Numbered from the stretch's first letter, positions 7,472 to 17,235 are shown. The stretch: 64,000 nt of DNA from Terriglobia bacterium (GCA_020072845.1 JAIQGF010000007.1:212291-276290), one strand, 5' to 3'. The notes: generated by a model from the sequence alone, not told the origin. Translations and numbers: made by a program.

Positions 7472-9619
7472 TTACGTGACGTAAACAATGACCGGGACCA
7501 GTCCCAACGGCATGAACTCCTCGTACTTGATTGCCAGGCTGCGCTCCTTGATCGGACCCTTCTCCAGCGCATACGAGCCCATCTCCGACCCGTCTTCCGC
7601 GCCCTGGGAAATGCTGGCGCCCACCGCACCGGAGACAATCTGTCGGTCCACAGCCTGAATGAGTTGCGCATAGGCGGGTTGGCCGAAGGTGCGGCTGGCA
7701 AACAGCGGCGACTTCGGCGCGATCTCCACGGATTCGTACTTTCGCGGCAGAGTGCTGCCGGTGGACCAGGCGCTGAAGCGAACGCAGCCATCCTGCGCGT
7801 TCTCCACGCTGGCCACGTCGCCGAGAATGCAATCGCTCGCGTACAGGCGGTGCATGTGGCCGGGGCCCAGGAGGGTGCAGCGCGTCAGCGAGACACTTCC
7901 GCTGGAAAGATCGATGGCTTTGTCGGCTTGCAATGCCTGCACGATGCTGTCGTTGATGGCAAGATTTTCGACCGCGCCGGCCGCGCTAGTAGCGATCGGC
8001 CCCAGAAGGCAGCGATCGATGGTAAGTTGCCGGATTTTCGCCGTGATCGACAGATGGCACGGCGCCAAATCCTGGCCGTCGACAGCTGTGGCGATCTTGC
8101 CGGTCTTTGCATCCAGGCTTCCGGGATCCAACGTGCAGCAGGTCAGGGTGACGCTGTCGAATTCGCCGGCCAGCACAATGTCGCAGCCGGTCACAAACAG
8201 GCCTTCAAGCACCAGGGTGCCGCCGGCAGCGCCGGTGAAGGTCCACTTTGCACCGCCGGCAAGACGGATCACTGGACGACCGCCGTTTCGGGCGAGGATC
8301 GTGACGGCGCTGATTCCGCTCAAGTCTTTGACCGCGGTGTAGGTGAGCGAGTCGTCAATGCGCACGGTGCCGGTAGCGCCAGTGGCTGTTAATGCCGCGT
8401 CCAGCGGCCCCACTGCGGGAACAGCCTGGACCGGGACGGGAGTCGGCGTGGCTTCGCGCCTGGCAGCACTGCGGTCGTAAGGTCCGGCGCCGATGGCGGA
8501 CGGAAATCCGTAGTGGTACTTCACGAACGGCGGGCCGTCCAATGGGGGATGAAGCGCCTGGAATTCTCCGCACTCGGGAAAGATCATGATCACGTGCGGG
8601 GGCGCGACTTCCGGGTTGGTGGTAACTTGCGACCCGCTGACCAGTTGGTAAAACACGCCTGGCTTGGTGAAAATTCCAAGCGAGTTGTCCTGCAGAGTTG
8701 TCCCGTCCGCCGGATCAATGGCTGCGTACAAAGGCTCGGATCCCGGGTCCGACAGGGCGGAATGCAACAGCGGGGTGCTGATCGGCACCGGCAACTGCCA
8801 TTCCTGCGGACTCACCCACGCATCTCCGAATGCGCGCGCGGACCGGGCGAACAGAGGAATCTGCCTTCCCGTCGGATCGAAAGTGAAGTAGCCGGGGCAG
8901 TTCTTCACGGCGACCGGCGTGGTGTAGTCGACTCCGAAGCTCTTCAGCCGCCACAAAAACACGCCCAAGCGCGGAATGTTGTGCCAGCCGATTTGTCCGC
9001 GGCCTAAACGGAAGTCTGCCGTGTGGAAGTATTCGTCAAACGCGCTTTGCACCTTCGAGGCACCGTAAACGCTGCGGAGGTCGGCCCAGCCGCCGATCGC
9101 GGTGTGCGTCCACATGCCGGTGAGGCCTTCGGCGAATTGCAGAGCGCGAGCGCCAGCGGGATCGTCGCTCTGCGCCGGGAGGCCAAGTTCCGGGTCGAGG
9201 CCGTGACGGGTTCTTCCCAGGCGGCGAAAGAACTCGACAATCCGGCCGTCCCAGCCGGTGATGTCGGAGGCGATCTGCTCCAAGATGGCAACTGTCCCAC
9301 GCCGCCGGCGGTAATAAATGGTGTTGGCGACGTCGAGCCGCTGTCCGCGGGCATCAAGGCTGGCCACCAGCCGTGTCGCGAGCAGGTCGGCGATGTAGGG
9401 GATGACCCAGTCGTCGCAGGTTTCGATGGACTGGTCTTCCCACAGGCGGTCGATGCTGCGGCGCAGGATTGCCGCTTGCGCCCCGATGCGGTTGACCAGT
9501 TCGCGCAAGGGCCCGTTGGCGCCCAGCGCCGCAGAGTCCTCCGAGCGGTACACTGCGGGAAGCAGGTTCCACAGCTTATCGGCGTAGTAAGCCTCGTAAT
9601 GATCCAAGTCATCCGGCAT
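7472..9619 (-). CDS. eCIS tail protein, phage P2 gpI-like N-terminus with beta-helix-like C-terminus
   Basis: A 715-residue protein starting MPDDLDHYEAYYADKLW at 9619 (RBS GGAGAT), overlapping the preceding gene by 11 nt. The N-terminal ~200 residues (LWNLLPAVYRSED and RRRRGTVAILEQIASDITGW) match the P2 gpI-type tail protein family, which bridges baseplate wedge and fibres. Residues about 420-640 carry strand repeats like those of the following beta-helix protein (IDDSLTYTAVKDLS, VLEGLFVTGCDIVLAG). The order J-like, J-like, gpI-like, appendage matches the baseplate section of Afp/PVC-type loci. It is probably an Afp12/gpI functional counterpart. Confidence 0.8.
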   Translation of the reverse strand: MPDDLDHYEAYYADKLWNLLPAVYRSEDSAALGANGPLRELVNRIGAQAAILRRSIDRLWEDQSIETCDDWVIPYIADLLATRLVASLDARGQRLDVANTIYYRRRRGTVAILEQIASDITGWDGRIVEFFRRLGRTRHGLDPELGLPAQSDDPAGARALQFAEGLTGMWTHTAIGGWADLRSVYGASKVQSAFDEYFHTADFRLGRGQIGWHNIPRLGVFLWRLKSFGVDYTTPVAVKNCPGYFTFDPTGRQIPLFARSARAFGDAWVSPQEWQLPVPISTPLLHSALSDPGSEPLYAAIDPADGTTLQDNSLGIFTKPGVFYQLVSGSQVTTNPEVAPPHVIMIFPECGEFQALHPPLDGPPFVKYHYGFPSAIGAGPYDRSAARREATPTPVPVQAVPAVGPLDAALTATGATGTVRIDDSLTYTAVKDLSGISAVTILARNGGRPVIRLAGGAKWTFTGAAGGTLVLEGLFVTGCDIVLAGEFDSVTLTCCTLDPGSLDAKTGKIATAVDGQDLAPCHLSITAKIRQLTIDRCLLGPIATSAAGAVENLAINDSIVQALQADKAIDLSSGSVSLTRCTLLGPGHMHRLYASDCILGDVASVENAQDGCVRFSAWSTGSTLPRKYESVEIAPKSPLFASRTFGQPAYAQLIQAVDRQIVSGAVGASISQGAEDGSEMGSYALEKGPIKERSLAIKYEEFMPLGLVPVIVYVT

Positions 9620-12167
9620 CGTTTGCGATCTCCGGTGCAACAGTCAGGTCGGATGGATCAAGCTGGAAAAAGCCGCCCTCGCCAGGATCGAACCGGAACC
9701 CTGGTTCGACTTGCGGGCCCGCTCCGCGGTCGGTAGAAAACTTCAATCCGTGCACCGCAAGAGCGCCGGGCACTGCCAGGCAAGCTTGTTCAATTTGGCT
9801 GCGATAAACGAATTGTCCAATGCGAACGGCATGAGCGCCGAATAAGCCGCTGTCGGGGTCAACCAGCGCGGTCTGGCACGCCGCAACTACGTTGCTGGGA
9901 ACATAACGCACGTCGATGCGCAAGGTGAGACCAAGCGCGCATGGTATGGGGACAGCTTGTTTCACGACGGCGGGACGGTTGGGATCTTCCGCGCCGGCCA
10001 GGGCCGTCTGCGCGGCGGAGACCGCATTGGCGTCGTCCCCCACGTAGACCGTGATCGCTGTCCTCTGCTGGCTCGAATCCCACGACCAGTAGGCACGCGC
10101 CCGGCCGACGCCGGGAGCGCGCGCGGCGATGGCCTCATAGTCGGCGCCGGAGACGGCACGTCCGAAGGTCAAAACCGATAGCGGCGCATATTGCTTGATT
10201 TGAGTAGAAGCATCGGGATCGGCTCCCCCACCGGCGGCCACGGGATTGCGCAACGCCTTGAGTCCGGGCTGGGGTTGCAGAATCACGCTCAAAGAGCCGG
10301 CTGCGGGCGCATCCGCCCCGCTTCCGTGTCGATACGTGGCAACAACGTTGTTGACGCCCGAAGGAAGCCTCTGGCCGTTCATGCCGTCTCCGAACAGCAC
10401 ATGTGTTTTGTTGCCCTCATCTTCCCGAGTCACAAAGATCTGCGCCGCCGGACTCTGTCCGTAGAAACTCGGCACCTCACTCCACTCCACTCCCTCCACC
10501 CACACGCGAAGCGCGCTTTTGTAACTCGCTCCGGAGGTCGAATCTCCACTCAGCAGATAGGTCAGGGGAGACTTCTGCAGAACGAATTCCTGCGCCGCGA
10601 TGGTCGCATCACCGCTGCCCAAGACTTCATTCAGGACAGTCTTGCCGCGCGAACAAGGCAGCAGATCAAAGAGCGTTCGTAACGGCAGCGTCAAGGAAAA
10701 GGGTGACTGAGGCAGATTGGAGAGATGCAACAGCGACGCATCCTGGCTATCAAGAGAACCGCTCGCCGAGACACCGTTGCCATTGGTGTCTTCGACCAAG
10801 ATGGCCTCGCTCTGTATTTGCGGGAAAACCGCCGGCAGAACCGACTGCAGCAATGGATTCTTTCCGTCGAATGTTGTCGCCGCCTGACCGATCAACTCCC
10901 CCACCTCCTGCCATCCGAAGCGGAGCAGTGCGAGCTTCGTACTCCCGCCCCAATCGCCTTTCAAATTCGGTGAATAACCGATGACCGAGTGCAGGATGCT
11001 GATTGGGGGAGCCGTCGCTGCGGGCGGCTTTGTGGGATCCTTCAAATCGCCATTCGCGTACCAGATCTGTTCCTGATAGCTGGTTACGGACACCAACTCG
11101 GGAGCGACCGGGGGATTAAAAACTTCGATGCCGGTGTAAATCGTGTACTCACCTGCAACTGCTCCGGCCTTGGCGAAGTGTGACCCGCCCGTCTTCTTTA
11201 CTGCGCTGACCTTGAACCCAATTTTGTTGAGCGCTCCTCCACTGGCCGTAGCGCCGCCCGCCGAAGTAAGCAATAGCGGGTCGCCGGCCTTGAGGTCGCG
11301 GTGAGCCGAGTCGAGGTGAATCGTCTTGCCGGTCGTGTCCACGACCGGGTGACCAGTGTCAACATCGTATTGCCACAGGCGCGCAGTCCGCGTGCCGCGC
11401 AACAGGCGGTAGTCGGCCGACTTTGGATCGGCGCCGAGGCCGCTGAGGTCGCCCGTGATAAACAGGCGCGTGTTCGTTTTGCCAAGCGGATCCTTGGCCG
11501 GCTGAACGAGGCCCACGGTCACGAGTGCGTAGTTTTGTGCCGACGCCTGCCAGCCCTTCTGCAGCAGCAATAATTTGTCTCCTGTTTTGACCGAGGAGAT
11601 CGTGCCCCTGACCAAGACGCTGTTGCCGTCGATGAGCAGCAACGGACTGGGGGCGGGCTCGGCCGGGACAGCGTCCGGAAGCTGATCGCGTTGCGGGACG
11701 GTGACATCGGCGTCGAGTTCAAACACCTGCGGTTGTTTGCCTGGACCGGGCTTGCTCTGGATGGCGAACCCGCGCGGGAGCTTCACGGCTTTCGGCCCGC
11801 TCAGTAGCGCGGCGACGACAGCTTTTGCGCCGATGCCGGGCCGTGGACGGTACCCGAGCAACCGGATCAGCCGGTGGACGCTTTCCGGCAATATCGCCGT
11901 GCGCAGGTAGTCCTCGTTCGCGATGCGCTCGCTGTAAAACGTAAGCACGTCGGAAACGTAGGCCCACCATTCCAGCATCTGGACCGCCAAGTCGCCTTGC
12001 GCGCCCGGGCGCCAGGCCGCCAGCTCGGTTTCGCCGGCGCGCGGCAACAACAGTGCGTGGCGAAAGCTGAGGTAATCGCCCACGCGATAGGCGATCGCAT
12101 CCCTGCCGGGAGGGTTGGAGATCGCCCTGGCGTCAGTTTGCTGGCACGGACAAACGCCTGTACTCAT
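9609..12167 (-). CDS. eCIS baseplate wedge protein, gpJ-like (second)
   Basis: An 852-residue putative baseplate assembly protein. The N-terminal segment (YRVGDYLSFRHALL and WWAYVSDVLTFYSERIANEDYLRTA) is diagnostic of the large J-like wedge family found in eCIS. The C-terminal part (PLSVLTFGRAVSGADYEAIAAR at about residues 670-690) matches the gpJ core. Its ATG overlaps the upstream gene's stop by 4 nt (ATGA), indicating translational coupling. With the paralogue at 12164-14590 it would form the wedge heterodimer around the hub, as Afp11 and Afp12 do. Confidence 0.88.
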   Translation of the reverse strand: MSTGVCPCQQTDARAISNPPGRDAIAYRVGDYLSFRHALLLPRAGETELAAWRPGAQGDLAVQMLEWWAYVSDVLTFYSERIANEDYLRTAILPESVHRLIRLLGYRPRPGIGAKAVVAALLSGPKAVKLPRGFAIQSKPGPGKQPQVFELDADVTVPQRDQLPDAVPAEPAPSPLLLIDGNSVLVRGTISSVKTGDKLLLLQKGWQASAQNYALVTVGLVQPAKDPLGKTNTRLFITGDLSGLGADPKSADYRLLRGTRTARLWQYDVDTGHPVVDTTGKTIHLDSAHRDLKAGDPLLLTSAGGATASGGALNKIGFKVSAVKKTGGSHFAKAGAVAGEYTIYTGIEVFNPPVAPELVSVTSYQEQIWYANGDLKDPTKPPAATAPPISILHSVIGYSPNLKGDWGGSTKLALLRFGWQEVGELIGQAATTFDGKNPLLQSVLPAVFPQIQSEAILVEDTNGNGVSASGSLDSQDASLLHLSNLPQSPFSLTLPLRTLFDLLPCSRGKTVLNEVLGSGDATIAAQEFVLQKSPLTYLLSGDSTSGASYKSALRVWVEGVEWSEVPSFYGQSPAAQIFVTREDEGNKTHVLFGDGMNGQRLPSGVNNVVATYRHGSGADAPAAGSLSVILQPQPGLKALRNPVAAGGGADPDASTQIKQYAPLSVLTFGRAVSGADYEAIAARAPGVGRARAYWSWDSSQQRTAITVYVGDDANAVSAAQTALAGAEDPNRPAVVKQAVPIPCALGLTLRIDVRYVPSNVVAACQTALVDPDSGLFGAHAVRIGQFVYRSQIEQACLAVPGALAVHGLKFSTDRGAGPQVEPGFRFDPGEGGFFQLDPSDLTVAPEIANDAG

Positions 12168-14590
12168 TTCCCACCGTTCACGATCACTTTGATCGAGCCC
12201 GCTTCCGGCCGGCTCGGATCGTTGTCCACGCGCAGGATTTCGTCCGCGCGAGGCGCGTAACTGTCTGTCAGGTCGATGTAGTCCTTATTCACGCCGCGGC
12301 GGCGATACCGCACGGCCACTACACCCGCGACGCCATAGGCCTTCTGGATGGCGGCGTCCAGATCACTTGGCTCAAGCGGGGTCCCAAAGGTGAAATTGTC
12401 CGGGGTGAAAAATCCGGCGGTTCCATCCGGCAGGCGGGAAGCGGAGAGTGCGGCCAAAATCGCCGCCTCCACGTCGCCGCGAAACGCGCCGGACTGAGCA
12501 CAAACTGTGATGAGCAGGTCCAGCGACACGAAGCGCGGGGCCGGAACATACGATTCGTATCCCGCAAGCCGGTAGCGGTTGAGCAGGTTGATGAGCTCCG
12601 TGTGCTGGCCAACCGTCAGTTGTTCGGCGGCCTTGGGATCCGCCGTGGTGAACACGGTTAACCAGCTGCCGGTCCAGCGGAAGGTCGTACCCGCGCGCGC
12701 AACCCAGGCCAACGTCTGAGCCGCGTCCTGATAGTCCTGGGGCCGGACCGCAAAAAAACGCTTGGCGCGAAATGCTTGCGGCGCCAGCCGGCGCACCTGT
12801 TCATCGGTCTCGCGGTCGGCGCCGCCGGTCGCAGGAAATGGATTCGTGACCCGGAAGACGAGCGAGCCTGCAGCAGGATCGACGCGCGTAATCGAATCGG
12901 TAGCTACATTGCCGGCGGATGCCATCCCGGCGCGGTACGTGACCTGGAAGACGGCGCCCGGGTCAGGAATTTTCCCGAAAATGCCGTCGCCGAAACGGAT
13001 GGTAGCGCCGGTGTCGTCGTCGTAGTCGTAGGAAACTGTCGCATCCCCATTGCGCGCGATGCGGCTGAAGCGGGCCGAATCCAAGGTGAACGCCGGGTCG
13101 GTTGCGCCGGCCTCCAGGAGGCGCCGTCGCCACATCCATTCCGTCGGTTGTCCGCTGATCTGCTCCGGCAACTGCGTCAGGTGGATTTCCGGGAGCGGCG
13201 GAGTATTGCCGCCGGGCTGAGCGAGCCACACCAGCGGATCGCGTTGCAGTGTGTACAGGTACTGCACGCAGTCGAATGTCGGCGCGCTGTTCGGGCCGAT
13301 GCGATCGATGGCCAGTGCCGTTCCCGGCGCGGACGGCGGCGCAGTGTCGATCGCGAACGCCTCCGTGTAGCGTCTTCCTTGCGTCGCCGGAACCAGGTTC
13401 CCCGCCAACACCGTCTTGGGCTGGCCATCTGCTTGCCGCGTCAAATCATGATCGAATTGCAGCGCATCTTCCGGACGCCAGACGAGGTGCGTCACGTCCT
13501 GGTTGAACAGCTTGTCGGTCTCTTCAGTCGCCGAAATCAGTTGCACGATCTCGCGGATATGCGGGTCCGCCGTCGTTTCGCCAGCCGTGTCAAGCAACAA
13601 TTGCTGGCCGGGATAGAAATTAAAGTTGTGCCCGGCGACCCACATTTCGGTGGCGCCTTTACGCAGGCAGCGCCGGCTATCGTCCCAGTAATACGCCACG
13701 ATGTTCGGGTTGACGCCCGCATCGTCGAGACGGTTCCAGGTTTTGCTGACCAGATAATTCGTTGCGTTCAACGTGCCGGTCGTGGGATTGACCAGGCCTG
13801 TACCGGTTTCAAAGTCGATCACCAGCCCGTCCGGCCCGAGAGCGCTGACCACTAGTCCCGACGGGATGGGCCCGCTCTCGACGTCAAACTGCAGCAGGAC
13901 GCCGGCGGAGGTCGCGGGCCGGGGCTCATAGTCCACCAGGCGGGCGTGGCGCACGATCGACCGCCGTTGTGTGGCGGTGTCCAGCGTGGCTTCCGCGGCG
14001 ATGCGATCTTGCGTGTAGCTGAGATCGTCGCCGAGGCTGCACAGCGCTTCCATGAACATCACGCCGAAATCGGCTTCGGAACCTTCGCGCCATTCGGGGT
14101 AGCGCAACGCCGAAAAATCGGAAAGCGCTTTGCGGAAACTCAGAAAGTCTTTGGCCAGATAATCGATCGGCGGAATGTCTCCCTCGGGTAGCGGGCAGAC
14201 GGTGGCCGGCGGCTTGCAGTCGAAATCGGACGGGCACGCGGCCTTGAACGTGAACTGCGCGTCGCTGAAGAAATCGTCCAGCTTTGAACTGGTGATGGCC
14301 AGGGTGTAAAGGGAAAAGTCTCCCGGGCTGTCCACCAACAGCTTCAGCACCGGACGCCCACTCGGGTCGGTGAGCCAGTCAGTTGCGTCGTTGATCTTGT
14401 GCGTCGGCACGACGGGGATGGTTTCGCCGCCGCTGATGCGCACGCCGGTGATCGTGCCCGCGACCGCAACCTTGGTGAGGAAGTGGACGCGCAGCTCGGT
14501 CTGCGCCGGGTTGGCGATCTCGACGTAGTCGATGCCGTTCAGCGCCAGCGGCGTAACCAGCAGTGCTTCGAGCCTGTCTTTTGCGTTCAT
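12164..14590 (-). CDS. eCIS baseplate wedge protein, gpJ-like (first)
   Basis: An 808-residue baseplate J-like protein. I choose the ATG at 14590 (MNAKDRLEALLV), 2 bp after the gp25 gene starts its stop region, over the longer frame that would run into gp25. IDYLAKDFLSFRKALSDFSALRYPEW at about residues 130-155 (given here in part as DYLAKDFLSFRKAL) and the FMEALCSLGDDLSYTQDRIAAE region are typical of the family. DEQVRRLAPQAFRAKRFF resembles the gpJ core. It is co-oriented and overlapping with its paralogue downstream. Its role is wedge assembly around the gp25 and hub proteins in the baseplate. Confidence 0.87.
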   Translation of the reverse strand: MNAKDRLEALLVTPLALNGIDYVEIANPAQTELRVHFLTKVAVAGTITGVRISGGETIPVVPTHKINDATDWLTDPSGRPVLKLLVDSPGDFSLYTLAITSSKLDDFFSDAQFTFKAACPSDFDCKPPATVCPLPEGDIPPIDYLAKDFLSFRKALSDFSALRYPEWREGSEADFGVMFMEALCSLGDDLSYTQDRIAAEATLDTATQRRSIVRHARLVDYEPRPATSAGVLLQFDVESGPIPSGLVVSALGPDGLVIDFETGTGLVNPTTGTLNATNYLVSKTWNRLDDAGVNPNIVAYYWDDSRRCLRKGATEMWVAGHNFNFYPGQQLLLDTAGETTADPHIREIVQLISATEETDKLFNQDVTHLVWRPEDALQFDHDLTRQADGQPKTVLAGNLVPATQGRRYTEAFAIDTAPPSAPGTALAIDRIGPNSAPTFDCVQYLYTLQRDPLVWLAQPGGNTPPLPEIHLTQLPEQISGQPTEWMWRRRLLEAGATDPAFTLDSARFSRIARNGDATVSYDYDDDTGATIRFGDGIFGKIPDPGAVFQVTYRAGMASAGNVATDSITRVDPAAGSLVFRVTNPFPATGGADRETDEQVRRLAPQAFRAKRFFAVRPQDYQDAAQTLAWVARAGTTFRWTGSWLTVFTTADPKAAEQLTVGQHTELINLLNRYRLAGYESYVPAPRFVSLDLLITVCAQSGAFRGDVEAAILAALSASRLPDGTAGFFTPDNFTFGTPLEPSDLDAAIQKAYGVAGVVAVRYRRRGVNKDYIDLTDSYAPRADEILRVDNDPSRPEAGSIKVIVNGGK

Positions 14591-14591
14591 C

Positions 14592-14972
14592 TCAGAACAC
14601 CAGCACCGTGATGCTCTTGTCGGTCCGGGTTTCGACCAGCGCGTAGTCAATGCGGATTGACAATTGCGCCTCGTCTCCGGTTTCGGAGGGCGGCGCGACC
14701 GTGACCGCCTTCAGATCGATCTGCCCAGCCAGCCACTTGTTCAAGGCCTGTTGCACGATGATTTGCGTGGTCGCGTCGAGCGTGTCCGAATGGGGTGCGA
14801 ACAGCAACCGCCGCAGGCCACAGCCGAAATCGGGCAGGTCGGCGCGCTCGCCCGGCGACGTGAGCAGAACCTGGCGGATCATCTGTTCGACGTGCGCCTC
14901 ATACGTGGTCTGCGCCGCCTGCCCTGAGTTGGCGTCAATACGAAACGGAAATGCGTAATCGCAACGGTTCAT
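14592..14972 (-). CDS. eCIS baseplate gp25-like protein
   Basis: A 126-residue member of the GPW/gp25 family. EQMIRQVLLTSPGERADLPDFGCGLRRLLFAP (about residues 29-60) contains the family core: the PGER loop and the FGCGL strand that caps the sheath. T4 gp25 and Afp9 nucleate sheath polymerisation on the baseplate. The length is usual. The ATG at 14972 is 12 bp after the PAAR-like gene and the stop is 2 bp before the first J-like gene, as expected in a tightly packed assembly operon. Confidence 0.92.
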   Translation of the reverse strand: MNRCDYAFPFRIDANSGQAAQTTYEAHVEQMIRQVLLTSPGERADLPDFGCGLRRLLFAPHSDTLDATTQIIVQQALNKWLAGQIDLKAVTVAPPSETGDEAQLSIRIDYALVETRTDKSITVLVF

Positions 14973-14984
14973 GTCGGTCTCGCG

Positions 14985-15314
14985 CTACTCGCCTGAAACC
15001 TGTGGCTGCGTGAATTGGATCAGCACGGTTCCCTGCGGCGCCTGATCCGCGGCGACGCACATTCCCACGCTGTCCTCGCTCAATGTGAAATCTCCCGCGG
15101 CCTTGCTGCGGAGGTCGCTTTCCATCCACTGGACCTGTATGCACGGATGCGGCGCGCCGGAGACGTTCAGCGTGCATCCCTTGATGGTGAAGGTGTCGGA
15201 CGAACGCAAGAGAAAATCGCCCCCGCCTTTCACTCGCGTGTTTGAGGTAACGACTGAGACGGTCCCCAGGTGGGGGCACATCAAGACGCTGGATGAGTTC
15301 AGCAAGCCCGCCAT
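14985..15314 (-). CDS. PAAR-like spike-tip candidate
   Basis: A 109-residue protein beginning MAGLLNSSSVLMCPHLG. The ATG at 15314 shares a base with the upstream stop (TGATG) and has GGAGGT 6 nt before it, better than the GTG one codon earlier. Positions MCPHLGTV near the N-terminus and HPCIQVQW in the middle carry conserved Cys/His residues. With the beta-rich content and the place directly after the gpV-like spike gene, this fits a DUF4280/PAAR-like tip that sharpens the spike and can bind a metal ion. Sequence similarity to canonical PAAR is weak by eye, so the assignment leans on gene order. Confidence 0.6.
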   Translation of the reverse strand: MAGLLNSSSVLMCPHLGTVSVVTSNTRVKGGGDFLLRSSDTFTIKGCTLNVSGAPHPCIQVQWMESDLRSKAAGDFTLSEDSVGMCVAADQAPQGTVLIQFTQPQVSGE

Positions 15315-15832
15315 CACATCACCTCCAACGCGCCATCGTTGACGTTTACTTCCGAGTCGTTGATGACGACCGTGTTCGATCCGTGCTTCAGCGTCACGCC
15401 GGAAGAGTCGAGCGTGATGCTGTTATCGTGCGAGTCGGTGATGGTGATGCTCTCGCCGTCATCATCCAGCAGGATTTTGTTGCCGGACTTGGTGACCATG
15501 GCTTTGACGGCCGGGGCTGCGTCGGAAGGCGCTTCGTCCGCGCGCCAATAGCAGCCCGTCCAGATCGGGTACGACACATCGCCGCCCTCGAACTCGATCC
15601 AGACCCCCGCCCCGGTTTCGGGCAGAAATGCGAAGCCCACGCCCGGGCCGGCGTAGGGAACGCAAGGCACGCACCACCCGCTCTCCTGGTCGCCCAGGAC
15701 GGCCGGCACTTTTGCCTTAATTCGCAGCGTGTCCTTGTCAACGTCGGTGACCGTTCCGCGATACTTGCCGTAGAAGCGGTAACGGATGCGCTCCAGCACA
15801 TCGAGGATCGCCTGTTCGTTGATGCCGCTCAT
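15314..15832 (-). CDS. eCIS spike protein, phage baseplate assembly gpV-like
   Basis: A 172-residue gpV/VgrG-C-like spike. The start at 15832 (MSGINEQAILDVLERIRYRF) overlaps the hub gene stop by 4 nt. The N-terminal OB-fold is recognisable (KYRGTVTDVDKDTLRIKAKVP and GVGFAFLPETGAGVWIEFEGGD, about residues 20-80). The C-terminus shows the repeating ITITDSHDNSITLDSSG pattern of the triple beta-helix spike. It would sit on the hub and carry the PAAR-like tip. Afp8 fuses hub and spike, but here they are separate genes, as in P2. Confidence 0.9.
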   Translation of the reverse strand: MSGINEQAILDVLERIRYRFYGKYRGTVTDVDKDTLRIKAKVPAVLGDQESGWCVPCVPYAGPGVGFAFLPETGAGVWIEFEGGDVSYPIWTGCYWRADEAPSDAAPAVKAMVTKSGNKILLDDDGESITITDSHDNSITLDSSGVTLKHGSNTVVINDSEVNVNDGALEVM

Positions 15833-16956
15833 AACAGACCTCCCAGCAAACTCCCTCCCGATGGGGCCGGCCCGACCGCATTGCGCACCAGCGTGAATTT
15901 CATCTTGTGCGACTCCGCGGTAATGCTGTGCCGGACGCTCCACACCAGGTACTTGCCGGAATTCAGGCTGCCGGCGCCATTGACCAAAACGATCATGCCC
16001 GCTCGCAACACGCCATTCAGCCGCGCCACGTCGGCTTCGCCCTCGCAGCGCGCGAACCAGCCGGCTTCGCGGAGCACCGACTGGGCGCGGAGCGTCAATT
16101 CCTGGGCGTCGTCCACGGGGGTGGTCAGCACAACAACCATGTCCTTGCCCGCGAACTCTGCCAGGGTTCGACTGTCGAGAGGGTCGAGCCCGGAATCGTT
16201 GGTGCCGCCACTGGCGCCGTCGGGATCGTCATCGTTGAACAATGCTTGCCGCGCGCTTACCTCCGTGGGGCGGGTCACGTCCCACTCGAAATCCAGCGCA
16301 TCGACGTTCCACGCATCTGGGTCGTTGAGCTCGAAAGTGACCTCCGGGTCGCCGCCCAGACTCGGCTTGGCGAAGTAGCCGACGCGCCGCCCGGGAGTAT
16401 CGGCACAGGTAACGCGGCAGAGCTTTCCATTGCGGCGCGCAAGGTTGCGCAGAAACTGGATGTCGGACGCACGCTGCATCAGGCTGTGGCCGTCTTCCGT
16501 ATGGGAAGGGGAATCGTCTTCGGTGTTGTCGGGCGAGGGCGTGATGCCGTAATCGCTGAAAACCGCGTTCGCCACGTCCGCATCGGTCACGTCCACCCAC
16601 TGTTTCACTTTCTCCTCCAGGTTCATCAGCCACGAGGCGTCTTGTCCCCAAACGGTCAAGCTCGAACCGGTGGTCCCCCTGCCCAGGTGCAGTTTGTGCG
16701 TGAGCACGTAGCCATCGAAGATGCACTGATCCGATCCCCCGTCCGCACTCACGACGACGGCCACGTTCGCGAACGGCTTGAATCTGTCGTCGTTCACGTA
16801 GGCGAGGTCGCCAGCATCGTCGGCGCTCACGGGCAGCGTGAATTCAATGGCGGCCGGTCCATCGGCGTTCTCCTCCACCTCCAGCGCGGTGGTCTGGGCA
16901 TAAAGATCGTCGTCCGCCTCCGCTCCGTTAAACAGCATTCGATACGCGCTTGCCAT
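15829..16956 (-). CDS. eCIS hub protein, phage late control gpD-like
   Basis: A 375-residue gpD/gp27-like hub. LEVEENADGPAAIEFTLPV near the N-terminus, the HLGRGTTGSSLTVWGQDAS segment (about 90-108) and IQFLRNLARRNGKLCRV (about 165-181) match the hub family. The C-terminal KYLVWSVRHSITAESHKMKFTLVRN is the usual closing strand pair. The hub trimer adapts the six-fold tube to the three-fold spike. The ATG follows the LysM gene's stop by 3 nt and the stop overlaps the spike start (ATGA). Confidence 0.88.
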   Translation of the reverse strand: MASAYRMLFNGAEADDDLYAQTTALEVEENADGPAAIEFTLPVSADDAGDLAYVNDDRFKPFANVAVVVSADGGSDQCIFDGYVLTHKLHLGRGTTGSSLTVWGQDASWLMNLEEKVKQWVDVTDADVANAVFSDYGITPSPDNTEDDSPSHTEDGHSLMQRASDIQFLRNLARRNGKLCRVTCADTPGRRVGYFAKPSLGGDPEVTFELNDPDAWNVDALDFEWDVTRPTEVSARQALFNDDDPDGASGGTNDSGLDPLDSRTLAEFAGKDMVVVLTTPVDDAQELTLRAQSVLREAGWFARCEGEADVARLNGVLRAGMIVLVNGAGSLNSGKYLVWSVRHSITAESHKMKFTLVRNAVGPAPSGGSLLGGLL

Positions 16957-16959
16957 CGC

Positions 16960-17235
16960 TCAGCGGCCCTTTCCCGGCACACCCACCAGGTCATGGACGG
17001 CCAGAGCATCCGGCGCCATCGAGTTGTTGGCGTCTGCCAGTTGCCAAAAGGCGGTTGCGTCCGCGAGGTAGTGCGACGCGATCAAGTCCAGCCGCTGTCC
17101 TTCGTGCCGGCGATGAAAACCGATCAGCGGATTGCTCGAGGGCAGCGGAAGACGGGCGACGGAGATGCTGGCGCCGTCCGCCTTAGTGATCGTGTACGTG
17201 GCCGAATTTTCGTACCGGCTACCTGGAAAGAACAT
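16960..17235 (-). CDS. LysM-domain tail protein (gpX-like)
   Basis: A 91-residue protein. The second half (GQRLDLIASHYLADATAFW, then QLADANN and LVGVPGKGR) is a LysM domain, as in phage tail protein X. In Afp/PVC particles a LysM domain is fused to the tube initiator Afp7. Here it is a separate gene directly after the CIS-tube-domain gene (22 bp gap). It likely clamps the tube initiator to the hub. No strong SD is visible, only GTGGGG. Confidence 0.8.
   Translation of the reverse strand: MFFPGSRYENSATYTITKADGASISVARLPLPSSNPLIGFHRRHEGQRLDLIASHYLADATAFWQLADANNSMAPDALAVHDLVGVPGKGR

Noticed and set aside
12776..13855. 359-codon plus-strand open frame within the first baseplate J-like gene
   Set aside because: Antisense shadow of a well-supported gene, with Arg-rich composition and no SD.
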